64,000 bases of DNA. It comes from JBGSUZ01 sp964404895 (GTDB lineage: Bacteria > Bacillota > Clostridia > Peptostreptococcales > Acidaminobacteraceae). Under the pieces are notes generated by a model. It had not been told where the DNA came from and ran no database searches. It saw only the letters and a program-made list of their open reading frames with translations. Location: assembly GCA_964404895.1 (NCBI GenBank), contig CAYOLV010000006.1:124001-188000 (forward strand), written 5' to 3'. The position numbers and the translations under genes are program-made. Position 1 is the first letter of the stretch. Each line of letters opens with the position of its first letter. This document shows, piece by piece, positions 35,652-45,413 of the stretch.

Positions 35652-36599
35652 CTATTTTCCTACAAAGATTGATTGAGTTGCCCGTCCCATTTCATAAACC
35701 ATGGGCACTGCTAGCAAAAGAAATACCAACAAACAGAGTCCAATGGCAATCCAAATGCCCTTTGCCCGAATCCACTCAGACTCCGCCGCCAATGCTGCGT
35801 AATACCGTTTAACCATCAACTGTTCTTGTTTGACCACCATTTCATAGTGGTCTCCCGTTTGAAGACCTTGCCGCAAGACCGTTGCCAAGACGTGAATTTC
35901 ATCGCCTTCAATCCTTTTTGTCAGTTCCTCTGCCGCCATGTCCAAATCCATGGTCTTGAAATAGCAGGAGGAAAAGCCGAACATGGCCTCTTTTAAAAAA
36001 GGCTCTTCAACAGATTCATATAAGTGCTTGATTACCTCTGCGCTAGACATGCCAGAGGTCAATTGCAATGCCATGTGTCGATAAATTTTATACACCCCAG
36101 TGACAAAGGTATTTTTCCTTTCCTTTATTTTAAGGTGGGTCATGCCGCTAAAGTAGATTGTCAGTCCTAGAAATAGCATGCCCCCTTTTAAAGGGTGTTG
36201 AATGTCCCTGATCAGTACCAGTATTGAAATTCCAGAAATGGTAAGACACCATTTCCAAGCGAAACTGGTCGCTTTGGACTCGGTCATGCCACTTTTAATC
36301 AAGCGATCCTCATGCCACATGACTATTTTTTGCCACTGATTGAATCCTTTTGACGCCCAAAACTTTAAACGTCTTCCCTTATTCTTTGTAAAACCTCTGG
36401 AATCGGTTTCGGGAAACTTTTTAAAGGTGTTTCTTGCCCTTGAAGATGAGGATTTTTCGCCCGCCCACTTTCGTGCAGATTTTTCTATCGCTCTTTTTAA
36501 AACATAGAGATAGCTAGCCGATGCAGTCGCCGCTATGATAAAAATTAAAAGTATCGGCTCGAAGGCTCTTGAATTTTCTAACCCTTTAATAATGTTCAT
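35652..36599 (-). CDS. tadC: TadC-like pilus platform protein
   Basis: 315 residues of the type II secretion F (GspF) superfamily. Membrane helices at the N-terminus (about 15-35), around 118-155 and at the C-terminus (about 285-305) flank cytoplasmic helical regions, including the T2SSF segment MALQLTSGMSSAEVIKHLYE. It should form the inner-membrane assembly platform together with TadB. It overlaps tadB by 14 bases. Confidence 0.82.
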   Translation of the reverse strand: MNIIKGLENSRAFEPILLIFIIAATASASYLYVLKRAIEKSARKWAGEKSSSSRARNTFKKFPETDSRGFTKNKGRRLKFWASKGFNQWQKIVMWHEDRLIKSGMTESKATSFAWKWCLTISGISILVLIRDIQHPLKGGMLFLGLTIYFSGMTHLKIKERKNTFVTGVYKIYRHMALQLTSGMSSAEVIKHLYESVEEPFLKEAMFGFSSCYFKTMDLDMAAEELTKRIEGDEIHVLATVLRQGLQTGDHYEMVVKQEQLMVKRYYAALAAESEWIRAKGIWIAIGLCLLVFLLLAVPMVYEMGRATQSIFVGK

Positions 36600-37527
36600 A
36601 TTTGAGTCCTCCTAGAAAAGAGAGGGCCATCATAAAAGAAAGGATGCTCAAAAGGGATTTACCCATTAGGGTTTCCACATAGAAATCGGATAGAATTCTA
36701 TTGGTATTGAGCAGTAAGTAAATTAAAACAAAGGCCACCACACTAAGTCCGTTGATTAAGAGCTTGTACTTGATTTGAGTGTCTTGGCGGTCTGACATTT
36801 CTGTTTGCAGTTGGTAACTTTCATTTTCAAAGCCCTGCAATAATTTCACTAAATCTCCCCGTTGGTCGGTCATGTGCTCTAGACACTTAACAAATTGCAG
36901 TACAGGAGTGCCCTGGAAGGTTTTCTCTAGGTGTAAAAACGCGTCTCGTTCTGAAACCCCTGCCGTAGCTTCCATAAGGAATATAGAAAAAGGCTGTCTC
37001 AGCCGCTCGTCTACGCCGCTGTTTTCCAGCTGACCTAAACAGTAGTAAATATCTTCTTGTATCTGCGCCCATCGTTGCAACACACTGTAAAACCCCGGTA
37101 ACCCGTTAATTAGTTTTCGATTTCGCCAAGCGCCATATAGAGCTGTCAACTGAAAGGGAAGTGCTACCCCTATGAGTATGCCGCTCAGGACCAGGCCTTC
37201 AATCTTAAAAAGTGACCAAATCCACCTTGAAATCACAAAAGCGCTGAGTCCAGAGGCAAGAAAAAGCGTCTCCATTCTCATCCATGGGAAGCGACTGGAT
37301 AGACCCGACTGATGCAGGTATTTTTTATCTAAACGTTCAATGAGACTTAGGCGAAAACCCATTTTTTCAATCTCTGAAAACTTTAAAGGCTCCTTTGAGA
37401 TTGCTGAGCCAAAAGGATTGCTGTCTTCCAAAGTCCAGCGTTCTCTCTTACTCACGTTTTTTACGAGAAGGGCCAAAATACTGAGAGACAGTAAAATCAG
37501 CAAGTTAATCACAATAAGCAGTTTCAT
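36586..37527 (-). CDS. tadB: TadB-like pilus platform protein
   Basis: 313 residues, GspF superfamily, with membrane helices near 3-22, 90-130, 255-275 and 290-310 and the cytoplasmic motif LPGFYSVLQRWAQIQEDIYY. Forms the platform with TadC. It begins in a 4-base overlap with the ATPase gene and overlaps tadC, so platform and motor are co-translated. Confidence 0.82.
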   Translation of the reverse strand: MKLLIVINLLILLSLSILALLVKNVSKRERWTLEDSNPFGSAISKEPLKFSEIEKMGFRLSLIERLDKKYLHQSGLSSRFPWMRMETLFLASGLSAFVISRWIWSLFKIEGLVLSGILIGVALPFQLTALYGAWRNRKLINGLPGFYSVLQRWAQIQEDIYYCLGQLENSGVDERLRQPFSIFLMEATAGVSERDAFLHLEKTFQGTPVLQFVKCLEHMTDQRGDLVKLLQGFENESYQLQTEMSDRQDTQIKYKLLINGLSVVAFVLIYLLLNTNRILSDFYVETLMGKSLLSILSFMMALSFLGGLKYEHY

Positions 37528-38708
37528 AAAGCCACTTCCGATTTATGAAGATAGAGGGTTTCTGCCTTTCTCTGCTTGCCCATGCCAAGGTAACGATCTA
37601 TTTGAAGCACTTTGAATTCTCGCAAGTAGATTATATAGTCTACAGACTGACCAATCATTTCCATGGCTACCGTTTCACTGATTCTCATTTCTGAAGTTTC
37701 ACTGAGGGTTAACAACCTGAGCAAAGCCTCTTCTGTCCCGCCGCTATGAATGGTGCCCATAACGCGGTGGTCTGTATAGCCTGCCTTTACAAACTCCCAA
37801 GCTTCTGCTCCAGTGATTTCCCCTATACAATAACCGTCTAAAGACATGGTCAATCCATCTTTGATTAGGTGATTTAGGGTGGCCGGTTTCCCATATTGAC
37901 CCCTTTCAATAACCCGTTGTACCACGACCGTGGGACTCTCAGGATAAATTTCCATATCTGCTTCACAGACCATGAGTCTCTGGCTGGTTCCAATGGCGTC
38001 AATCATGGCTCTGAGTAAAGTGGTCTTTCCCGCTGCGCCCTTCCCACAAATCAAAAATCGCCCCTTGCCTATGGCAATTTCTTCGATGACCTTACGGGAC
38101 ACTTCATTTAACATACCCATAGCCTTTAAATTTTCTAAGCTGTAAGCCTTTGTTCGATGTTTTCTAATAGATAAAAATGCGCCATTAGGAGACCTTGGTG
38201 GGATGACCGCATTGATTCTTAGCTTTAAATTTTCGTCCGCTACCCTTGCATGACAATCATTTTCATTGAGCATGCCTCCATTTCTGATGACAATGAGCTT
38301 GCAAAAGTTTTCAAAGGCTTTTTCACTGGCAAAACTAACGGGAATTACTTTCGTCACCCCATTTTCTTTGATAAAGAAGGTATCGAATCGGGTGCCTATT
38401 AAATCTGTAATCATGGGATTTTCCAAGTAGGTCTGCAAGATCCCGTAGCCAAACATATGATCCATCATCTCTTGCAGAAGGCTGCTTCTCCCTGTATAAG
38501 GTCCCTTTTGATCAATCAGTTTCATGAGAATGACTTCAATGGCTTCTTTAGAAACCTCTTTGGTTTCAATCTTTGTCAACAATTCTGCTTGTTCAGCTAT
38601 GAGTTTTCCAATAAGATCACTCATTAACTGCTCTCGTTCATTGCCTTCAAAAATCAGCTGATCTCTATTGATAGGCTCATTTAAACTCGCGACTAAACTC
38701 ATACGCAA
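37524..38708 (-). CDS. cpaF: TadA/CpaF pilus assembly ATPase
   Basis: 394-residue secretion ATPase that powers pilus extension. N-terminal helical region, then Walker A CGKGAAGKTTLLRAM near residue 225, the Asp box (MVCEADMEIYPES), Walker B GEITGAEAWEFVKAGYTDH, and the His box MGTIHSGGTEEAL. These are the motifs of CpaF. Cytoplasmic partner of TadB/TadC. It overlaps the CpaE/TadZ gene by 10 bases. Confidence 0.92.
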   Translation of the reverse strand: MRMSLVASLNEPINRDQLIFEGNEREQLMSDLIGKLIAEQAELLTKIETKEVSKEAIEVILMKLIDQKGPYTGRSSLLQEMMDHMFGYGILQTYLENPMITDLIGTRFDTFFIKENGVTKVIPVSFASEKAFENFCKLIVIRNGGMLNENDCHARVADENLKLRINAVIPPRSPNGAFLSIRKHRTKAYSLENLKAMGMLNEVSRKVIEEIAIGKGRFLICGKGAAGKTTLLRAMIDAIGTSQRLMVCEADMEIYPESPTVVVQRVIERGQYGKPATLNHLIKDGLTMSLDGYCIGEITGAEAWEFVKAGYTDHRVMGTIHSGGTEEALLRLLTLSETSEMRISETVAMEMIGQSVDYIIYLREFKVLQIDRYLGMGKQRKAETLYLHKSEVAL

Positions 38709-40003
38709 CCTCCGCTATAAATAGCCTTAATAATAGGTTGATACACCACTTGTAATGCCTGTCTTTGTTTATGCAGATAAGCTTCTCCAATACGTTGGCA
38801 TTTGTCTCTGTGCCCATCGAAGGGAACACTGCCACAGTAAGTACCCATACCCATTTCAATTAGAAATTTTTTCTCTAAAGAAGGCATCTTGGGACTTTCA
38901 AAGAGAACCCACAGTTGTCTCGTCACGCTGATATTTTGTTTCGCCGCCATGAGTTGAATTAACTGCCGATTGTATCGAACTGATTCAATGGAGGGCTTCA
39001 CGCCACACAAAACCAAATCCGCATACAAGAAACTGTTTAAGGTAAAGCCATCATAGGGAAAACTGTTGGTTCTTAAAATTACCACATCGTAATACTGAGA
39101 AGCGCTGTGGAGGAGTCTCTTTAAGTCGTCTGACTTGTAATATTCATAGTCTTCCATTTTATAAACACCTGTCAGCACTTGTAACTCAGGAAACCCTTTA
39201 ACCTTTTGGGTACAAAGCTGAAATGCCTCTCGTCCAAGCTCTCTTTTCTTCATGCAATCTAAAAGGATGTTCAGTCCTGTTGCTGTTGCCTTAGAATAAA
39301 AATCATATTTTTCAGTCACGACAGGCTTAACACCACAGTAAATATCTGCAGTGGGCATGGTGCGGTCAATATCCATGATCAATACGGATTGGTTATAGTC
39401 TGAAGATAAGACAGCACCCAGTTCATAGGCTAGTGCCCCTTGTCCGTGAACGCAAATTCTCTGCCTCGGAAGCTTTTCAGCCCTCTTTGACAACATTTCT
39501 ATAGGTTTTCTTGGTTTCATTCTTGACCTAAATAGAGGGAGCAACGGTTCTCTTTCGGTTGAAGGAATCAAAACTGTTTCCTCTGAAATGCTAGCCTCCC
39601 ATACCCCAAACTTAAGTTTTTGTGGTTTAAATAGACATTGGTACAAATTTTCTTTAGTGAATTCTGTTTCAAAGAGGAAGGCGTCTAAATAAGGATGGGC
39701 TTCTGACAACAGGTTCATGACCGTCAACTTCCCATAAGCCATTTCAAAAGACTCCTTAATGAGCACTAAAACATGAAAGTTTTCATTTATAAGACCCTTC
39801 AACGTTTTTAAGTGGTTTATTTGAGTTGGTTCATTGACCACAACCACCACCACATCTCCTGGGCTAAGAGCTGAAGTCTGGAAATGTTCCACATGTTGAA
39901 CCGTTATTCCAATGCTAAAATCTATAGGGGTTTCTAGTTGGCTGATTTCATATTGCCACTTCAGCCGATCTCCAGAATGATTGACAATTAGGTGTATGTA
40001 CAT
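38699..40003 (-). CDS. CpaE/TadZ-like ParA-superfamily protein lacking Walker A
   Basis: 434 residues. The first 130 resemble a receiver-like domain (DVVVVVVNEPTQINHLKTL); the second part (about 175-420) has the MinD/ParA fold, with LIMDIDRTMPTADIYCG and YYDVVILRTNSFP. The expected P-loop (K-G-G-x-G-K-T/S) is replaced by VHGQGALAYELG, without the lysines, so ATP binding is doubtful. TadZ proteins localise the pilus machine, and atypical ATP sites are known in the family. First gene of the pilus operon, with GGAGGG ribosome-binding site and a TTGACA promoter. Confidence 0.8.
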   Translation of the reverse strand: MYIHLIVNHSGDRLKWQYEISQLETPIDFSIGITVQHVEHFQTSALSPGDVVVVVVNEPTQINHLKTLKGLINENFHVLVLIKESFEMAYGKLTVMNLLSEAHPYLDAFLFETEFTKENLYQCLFKPQKLKFGVWEASISEETVLIPSTEREPLLPLFRSRMKPRKPIEMLSKRAEKLPRQRICVHGQGALAYELGAVLSSDYNQSVLIMDIDRTMPTADIYCGVKPVVTEKYDFYSKATATGLNILLDCMKKRELGREAFQLCTQKVKGFPELQVLTGVYKMEDYEYYKSDDLKRLLHSASQYYDVVILRTNSFPYDGFTLNSFLYADLVLCGVKPSIESVRYNRQLIQLMAAKQNISVTRQLWVLFESPKMPSLEKKFLIEMGMGTYCGSVPFDGHRDKCQRIGEAYLHKQRQALQVVYQPIIKAIYSGGCV

Positions 40004-40035
40004 AATCCCTCCGCAAATGCCATATTTTTACATTC

Positions 40036-40064
40036 ACTTTATTTCATTATCCATATTTTGTCAA
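40036..40064 (-). promoter_or_regulatory. Promoter of the Tad pilus operon
   Basis: Perfect TTGACA and TAAAGT at 17-base spacing on the minus strand, 33 bases before the first pilus gene. Confidence 0.6.
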
Positions 40065-40086
40065 TTGCAAATTCTGAAAAATAAGC

Positions 40087-40115
40087 AAAAAAAAGAGACC
40101 CCCCGAGGAATCTCT
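40087..40115 (-). terminator. Terminator after recR
   Basis: AGAGA and TCC pair with GGG and TCTCT around a UCGG loop, followed by eight T residues on the minus strand. Confidence 0.8.
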
Positions 40116-40119
40116 TCTA

Positions 40120-40152
40120 TTGTAAATTGATTTACTGTAAATCGATTTACAG
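40120..40152. repeat. Tandem palindromic 15-base repeat at the end of recR
   Basis: TGTAAATTGATTTAC is followed immediately by TGTAAATCGATTTAC. The second unit extends to the perfect 18-base palindrome CTGTAAATCGATTTACAG (40135-40152), which includes the recR stop codon. Could be a protein-binding operator or a minor RNA hairpin before the true terminator. Confidence 0.7.
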
Positions 40153-40752
40153 TTCTCTTCTGCCTTCCATTGCCTTCATCAGAGTCATTTCGTCAGCATA
40201 TTCAAGTTCTCCACCAACAGGTATTCCGTGGGCCAGTCTTGACATTTTTATGCCCGTCCCTTTCAATAGTTTCGAAAGGTACATGGCAGTTGCCTCTCCT
40301 TCAATGGTTGGGTTTGTTGCCATAATAATTTCTTCAACCTGATCTTCCGTCTGTAGGCGAATGACCAATTCTCGAATTTTTATATCTTCTGGACCAATGC
40401 CGTCCATTGGAGATATTGCCCCGTGCAGTACATGGTATAAACCATGATACTCCTTCGTCCGCTCAATGGCCAAAAGATCTCTTGGGTCTTCTACGACACA
40501 AATAATGGTCTGATCTCTTTTGGGATTGGAGCAAATATAACAAGGGTCTACATCTGTCAAATGAAAACACTTGGTGCAGTAAGTAATCTTCCTTTTAGCC
40601 GTAATGATGGCTTCTGCAAAATTTACAGCCTCTGACTCGGGTTGGTTGATAATATAAAAGGCCAACCTTTGGGCTGATTTTCTTCCGATTCCGGGTAATT
40701 TTGCAAATGCCTCTATCAACTGGGCTATGGGTTGGGGAAAAGACTGCATCAT
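40147..40752 (-). CDS. recR: Recombination mediator RecR
   Basis: 201 residues. Helix-hairpin-helix segment [18 protein letters not shown]4 zinc finger [16 protein letters not shown], and a Toprim domain with [15 protein letters not shown] ending in [16 protein letters not shown]. It acts with RecF/RecO to load RecA at gaps. It follows ybaB by 7 bases, the standard dnaX-ybaB-recR order. Confidence 0.97.
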   Translation of the reverse strand: MMQSFPQPIAQLIEAFAKLPGIGRKSAQRLAFYIINQPESEAVNFAEAIITAKRKITYCTKCFHLTDVDPCYICSNPKRDQTIICVVEDPRDLLAIERTKEYHGLYHVLHGAISPMDGIGPEDIKIRELVIRLQTEDQVEEIIMATNPTIEGEATAMYLSKLLKGTGIKMSRLAHGIPVGGELEYADEMTLMKAMEGRREL

Positions 40753-40759
40753 AATACGC

Positions 40760-41110
40760 CTAGAACAAGCCAGGAATGTTCATCCCGCCAGTCATTGCTC
40801 CCATTGCCTTGCTCGTTGCTTCTTCAGCGGCTCTCATTGCTTCATTCACCGCTATTAAAATCAAATCTTGTAGCATTTCAATATCATCAGGATCTACGAC
40901 TGATGGTTTTAAGGTGATTTCAATAACTTCTTTTTTACCGTTTACTTTTACATAAACAGCACCGCCGCCTGCACTGGCATCATATACCTGCGTTTCCAAC
41001 TCAGACTGCATTTTTTGCATATCGTCTTGCATTTTTTGAACTTGCTTCATCATATTGTTCATATTGAAGCCGCCACCACCGGGCATCATTGGTTTTTTTC
41101 CTTTAGCCAT
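40760..41110 (-). CDS. ybaB: YbaB/EbfC nucleoid-associated protein
   Basis: 116 residues. Met/Gly-rich start followed by [19 protein letters not shown], then [23 protein letters not shown], matching YbaB/EbfC. Forms DNA-binding dimers of tweezer shape. Between dnaX and recR as in most bacteria. An extended -10 promoter lies upstream. Confidence 0.95.
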   Translation of the reverse strand: MAKGKKPMMPGGGGFNMNNMMKQVQKMQDDMQKMQSELETQVYDASAGGGAVYVKVNGKKEVIEITLKPSVVDPDDIEMLQDLILIAVNEAMRAAEEATSKAMGAMTGGMNIPGLF

Positions 41111-41144
41111 TCTTCATTCCTCCACATTGTTCATTGATTTGTAT

Positions 41145-41153
41145 ATTATAGCA
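41145..41153 (-). promoter_or_regulatory. Extended -10 promoter of ybaB-recR
   Basis: TGCTATAAT on the minus strand, a perfect -10 with TG extension, 35 bases before ybaB. The -35 (TTCCGA at 17 bases) is weak. Confidence 0.5.
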
Positions 41154-41179
41154 TATTAAAGACATTCTCGGAAATTGGA

Positions 41180-42838
41180 TCATTCGATGATTTCCAACTT
41201 TTCTGCATGTTCACCAAGGACTTCTTTTAAGGCCTCCAGCGAATCATCGCCTTCATCAGACTTATCCTTTTTTATTTGGAATGCATCCAAAAAATCAAAT
41301 TGAGCTCGCACCGAGTAACCCGTGACAGCCAGTATGGCTTTTTCCACTTCAATACGGTTCTCATCTTTTCTTATGGCATTTAAATGGAAGCCATATATTT
41401 CAGGATATCCAATTTGAACAATTTTTCCACTGACACCTACAAAAGTGCCTTCAACTAAAAGTGCCCGTACGCTGGCTTTTTTCTTTCGGGTCAGGTACTG
41501 AATAATTTCCTGCCATTTACCTTGAATAACCCCAGGGTCAGCATCGCCTTCTTGAGCTTCAACTAACATCTCTACGGGACTTTCTGACACTGGTTTATCA
41601 ACGGCTGGTTTATGTTCTTGATAACTTTTAGGAGCCATTTCTCTATTGCTCGGTTTAGCTGCGGGCATTTCTGTCTTCGGGGAATGACCCGAAGTTGCGC
41701 TTACGGAACCTCCTGCCGCAACTTGCTGAACAGGTTGAACTGTCTGATTTGTCATGGGTTGAGCTAACTTCACCAAGGTCATTTCCAACATGATTCTAGA
41801 GTTGGTCGACCATTTCATTTGCTGATCCAATTCAATCAGTTGACCTAAATCATATAGAATCCGATTCAGCCCTAACTTTTTCGCCTGAGCCTCGAATACA
41901 CCTATATCTGCACTGGTCTTTATTACTTTGGGAGAAGCACCTGCAGAGGCGGCCATCATTAGGTCTCGGTAGTAGTCAATCATGTCTTTGACAAATTGGT
42001 TGATATTTTTTCCATTGTGAATGAGCTGATCGACTGTTTCAAACAGAGCCAAATAGGACCCCTCTGCCACTTGATCCACTAGGGAAGCAATGACTTCGGA
42101 TTGAACCAACCCCAAAGACTGAATTACCAATTCTTTTGACAGCACCATTTCGCCTGCGGAAAGACATTGATCCAGCATGGACAGTGAGTCCCTGGCAGCC
42201 CCATCAGATTTTTTAATGATCATTTTGAGGGCTTCACTTTCCCACGAAACCCCATTAGACTCACAAATCAGACTGAGAAGACCTTCAAGAGCTTCACCGC
42301 TGACGCGTTTAAAATCAAACCTTTGGCAACGAGAAAGTATGGTCGCAGGGAGTTTATGGGGTTCAGTGGTGGCTAATATAAATACCACATAACTTGGAGG
42401 TTCTTCCAGTGTTTTTAACAAGGCATTAAAAGCCCCCGTGGAGAGCATATGTACCTCATCAATAATGTAGACTTTATACTTAGCCCTTGAAGGCGGGTAC
42501 TTCACATTCTCTCTCAGTTCTCTAATATCATCTACGCCGTTATTGGAAGCAGCATCAATTTCCACCACATCCATTAGAGACTCGTCTAAAATGCCTTTGC
42601 AAATTTCACATTCGTTACAAGGATTACTGTCCTGTGGCGATAAGCAGTTGATTGCTCTCGAGAAAATTTTAGCCATAGAGGTCTTACCCGTTCCTCTGGT
42701 GCCCGAAAACAGGTACGCGTGTCCTACGTTACCATTTTTGACTTGGTTCTTAATCGAATTGATCAAGTCCGATTGTCCGACGACTTCTTCAAATACTTTT
42801 GGCCGCCACTTCCTGTAAAGCGCTGTATACGTCGACAT
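41180..42838 (-). CDS. dnaX: DNA polymerase III subunits gamma and tau
   Basis: 552 residues. Clamp-loader AAA+ ATPase with YLFSGTRGTGKTSMAKIF (Walker A), zinc cluster CNPCNECEIC, DEVHMLSTGAFNALLKTLEEPP (Walker B and following helix) and SRCQRFDFKR (SRC arginine finger). The C-terminal tau-type region is linked by a Pro/Ser/Thr-rich segment near 355-410. It lies 20 bases downstream of the HD-GYP gene, so dnaX is probably transcribed through two signalling genes here. Confidence 0.96.
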   Translation of the reverse strand: MSTYTALYRKWRPKVFEEVVGQSDLINSIKNQVKNGNVGHAYLFSGTRGTGKTSMAKIFSRAINCLSPQDSNPCNECEICKGILDESLMDVVEIDAASNNGVDDIRELRENVKYPPSRAKYKVYIIDEVHMLSTGAFNALLKTLEEPPSYVVFILATTEPHKLPATILSRCQRFDFKRVSGEALEGLLSLICESNGVSWESEALKMIIKKSDGAARDSLSMLDQCLSAGEMVLSKELVIQSLGLVQSEVIASLVDQVAEGSYLALFETVDQLIHNGKNINQFVKDMIDYYRDLMMAASAGASPKVIKTSADIGVFEAQAKKLGLNRILYDLGQLIELDQQMKWSTNSRIMLEMTLVKLAQPMTNQTVQPVQQVAAGGSVSATSGHSPKTEMPAAKPSNREMAPKSYQEHKPAVDKPVSESPVEMLVEAQEGDADPGVIQGKWQEIIQYLTRKKKASVRALLVEGTFVGVSGKIVQIGYPEIYGFHLNAIRKDENRIEVEKAILAVTGYSVRAQFDFLDAFQIKKDKSDEGDDSLEALKEVLGEHAEKLEIIE

Positions 42839-42858
42839 GATTCATCCCTCTCTTTATG

Positions 42859-45402
42859 CTACTCGTTCATGATTGCCTCTAATATTTCTGGTTTTTCTAT
42901 AAATAACTTTAGTGCCGCTTCCGCTGCCTTAGGGTGGAACTGCGTTCCACTATGTCTTCTAATCTCTGCCATGGCTATTTGCATCGGCTTGGCTTCGGAA
43001 TAGGAGCGGGTGCTGGTCATTGCATCTATGGCATCAGCTACGCCAATAATTCCAGCTGCAAGAGGCAATTCCTGAATTTCTATATTTCCAGGATACCCAC
43101 ACTTATCATATCTTTTATGATGCAATAAGACGCCATCAATAATGGCTTGACTCAGTTTGATTGGTTCAATAATTTTATAGCCAATGCTTGGGTGCTGTTG
43201 AATGGCTTCGTATTCCTCTTCGCTCAACTTCCCTTTTTTCGTAAGGATCTGATCGTAGATTCCAATTTTACCAATATCGTGAAGAATTCCTGAAATCTCA
43301 ATCTCTTCCACGTACTCATCTGGACAACCCATGGTCTCTGCGATGTGCTTAGCCACCTTAGAAACACGATAAGAATGGCCTTCGGTATACGCGTCCTTAG
43401 CCTCTACCGCTGTTGCCAAAACTCGAATAGTATTCAAGTAATCCTCTTTCAGAGTTTTATACAATTGAGCTTTATCAATAGCTATAGCCGACTGATTTGC
43501 AATAATCTGCAACACTTTTAAATCCGATTCATTGAAAAGCTTTGCTGAGGCGATGCCAAAAAATCCGATTAGTTTCTGATCGAATCGAAGTGGCAATATG
43601 ACATAATCTCGTATAGCTTCATAGATGGATTCATTGGAGACTCTAAAACTTTGAGAAAGCTCTGACCCACGAATAAATTTTTGTTCTTCCAATAACTCTA
43701 CAAACAGAGAATTGGCCATAGCTAAACGAACTTGCCCCAATTGTTTTCCAAAGGAGCCCCCTATTTTGGTAATGGCTATTTCGCCCTCCTCATAAAGTCC
43801 TATTAAACATAGGTCGGGGTGTAAAAGCTGTTCAATTTTCTTGATTACTTCTTCCAAAAGTTCTTCCAACAAAATGTTATTGGCAAGAACCCAACTGATT
43901 TGACCTGTAATCTCCATCTCTTTATTGCGCCGCATGGTCATATGGTGAATCATCCAATCGTCTGAGATGGTCCTCGCAAAACCTTGTATGCCTTGAAATA
44001 CATTGTTTTCAAACATTCTCTTTGTGTTGACCACCATAAAAGCTTTTTCATCAGTTTCTTTTTTGTGAAAATAAACGCCTAAATTTTCTATATCAAACAA
44101 CTGCATTTGCTCTATGACGGGTTCTTTTTGGTCTCCGCTCTCTAATTCAGCCATAAACTGGAGAATGGGTTTTCCGACAACCTCACTTGAATTAAAGCCC
44201 AATTTGTCTGTAACCGCTCGGTTTACAAAGGTCACAATACCCTCTTCATCCATTGTCCAAATTAGTTCCCCAATATTGTTAATCAGGGTTTCTTGTTTAT
44301 TTTTCAATAAGTCTAGTTGAGAAATTGCCTCCTGTAGTTGTTCATAAGACATTTCCAGTTCTTTATTCAATGAAATCAACTGCCTATTTTTCTCTCCAAT
44401 TTCGCTGCCAGACAAAACCATCTTTTTGTAATTTAAGGTTTCCAGTTCTGCCAGCTGATTAAACGAGGCGTAAATTTCTCCAAACTCGTCCATTTGATCC
44501 ACTTGTATTCGACTTTCGATTTCTCCGTTTAAAATATCCCCAACCGCATTTTTAAGCTTTTGAATTGGATAGTTCATTTGCCTTGCAATCACAATTGAAA
44601 TGACACAACCAGCAAAACCCACCAATATAATTTTTAGTAGAAAGTCGATTTGATATTGTCGAATTTGATCCACTGCATTGCTATAATTTCTGTAGGCAGA
44701 AATGTGAATGTCGATGGGTGATACCCCACTGTAAATTCCTAAATAATACTGATCTTTGTGTTTAGTGGTAAAGTATGAGCCTTTGTTATAAAAAGGATCA
44801 AAGGGGTCTAGATATTTTTCCTTGTTTTGAGTAAATAAGATTTTATCGTCTATTAAAATACTATAGGAAGCGAACTTATCATCTAATGCTTTTTCAACTT
44901 CACGAATCAGGTCACTGAGTCGAACTTCTTCTTTTATAAAATAGGCTTGATTGGTATTCTGATCTAGGTCTAACACATATACATTGATAACCGTTCGCCC
45001 ATCTACAACTTCATTATTTTCGTTTATTCTAAGAATTTCTGTGACGACTTGGTTCCCATCTGAATTCTGGTTCATTTTCATCAATCGATTATAGGCGTCA
45101 CTGCCTTCTCGAATGATTTCATATTCACGCCCATCAATATATCCCTGGTTCTGCTCTGCGTTTGGAGATAAAAAATGAAGTTTTCCATCGGATTGGATGC
45201 TCATTTTTTTGCCTTCCATCCAAAGGTTAAATCGTTCCATATCATTATTAAAAGCGCTATAGAAACCATTTTCGTAAGTTTCCATTCTTTGTCTAGAAAG
45301 ATCTTCGTAAGTATAAACGCCAAATAAAATGATAGGCGCAATTGAGAAAATGATCATAACCATTGCCAACCGCTTTTTGAAAGTTGTTTTATACCCACTC
45401 AT
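42859..45402 (-). CDS. Membrane HD-GYP c-di-GMP phosphodiesterase with HAMP, PAS and GAF domains
   Basis: 847 residues. Membrane helix near 13-31, an extracytoplasmic sensor of about 220 residues, second helix near 252-273, HAMP (about 275-325), coiled coil, PAS (about 365-480), GAF (about 520-655), and HD-GYP (about 665-835). The catalytic signature is complete: HSYRVSKVAKHIAE, ISGILHDIGKIGI, LLHHKRYDKCGYP and VADAIDAMTSTRSYS. It should hydrolyse c-di-GMP (or related cyclic dinucleotides) in response to external and internal cues. Tandem with a second HD-GYP gene and just before dnaX. Confidence 0.9.
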   Translation of the reverse strand: MSGYKTTFKKRLAMVMIIFSIAPIILFGVYTYEDLSRQRMETYENGFYSAFNNDMERFNLWMEGKKMSIQSDGKLHFLSPNAEQNQGYIDGREYEIIREGSDAYNRLMKMNQNSDGNQVVTEILRINENNEVVDGRTVINVYVLDLDQNTNQAYFIKEEVRLSDLIREVEKALDDKFASYSILIDDKILFTQNKEKYLDPFDPFYNKGSYFTTKHKDQYYLGIYSGVSPIDIHISAYRNYSNAVDQIRQYQIDFLLKIILVGFAGCVISIVIARQMNYPIQKLKNAVGDILNGEIESRIQVDQMDEFGEIYASFNQLAELETLNYKKMVLSGSEIGEKNRQLISLNKELEMSYEQLQEAISQLDLLKNKQETLINNIGELIWTMDEEGIVTFVNRAVTDKLGFNSSEVVGKPILQFMAELESGDQKEPVIEQMQLFDIENLGVYFHKKETDEKAFMVVNTKRMFENNVFQGIQGFARTISDDWMIHHMTMRRNKEMEITGQISWVLANNILLEELLEEVIKKIEQLLHPDLCLIGLYEEGEIAITKIGGSFGKQLGQVRLAMANSLFVELLEEQKFIRGSELSQSFRVSNESIYEAIRDYVILPLRFDQKLIGFFGIASAKLFNESDLKVLQIIANQSAIAIDKAQLYKTLKEDYLNTIRVLATAVEAKDAYTEGHSYRVSKVAKHIAETMGCPDEYVEEIEISGILHDIGKIGIYDQILTKKGKLSEEEYEAIQQHPSIGYKIIEPIKLSQAIIDGVLLHHKRYDKCGYPGNIEIQELPLAAGIIGVADAIDAMTSTRSYSEAKPMQIAMAEIRRHSGTQFHPKAAEAALKLFIEKPEILEAIMNE

Positions 45403-45413
45403 CTATTTGCCCC

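Noticed and set aside
36887..37072. Short Arg/Tyr-rich frame inside tadB
   Set aside because: Entirely inside a supported gene, in another frame, with no start signal.
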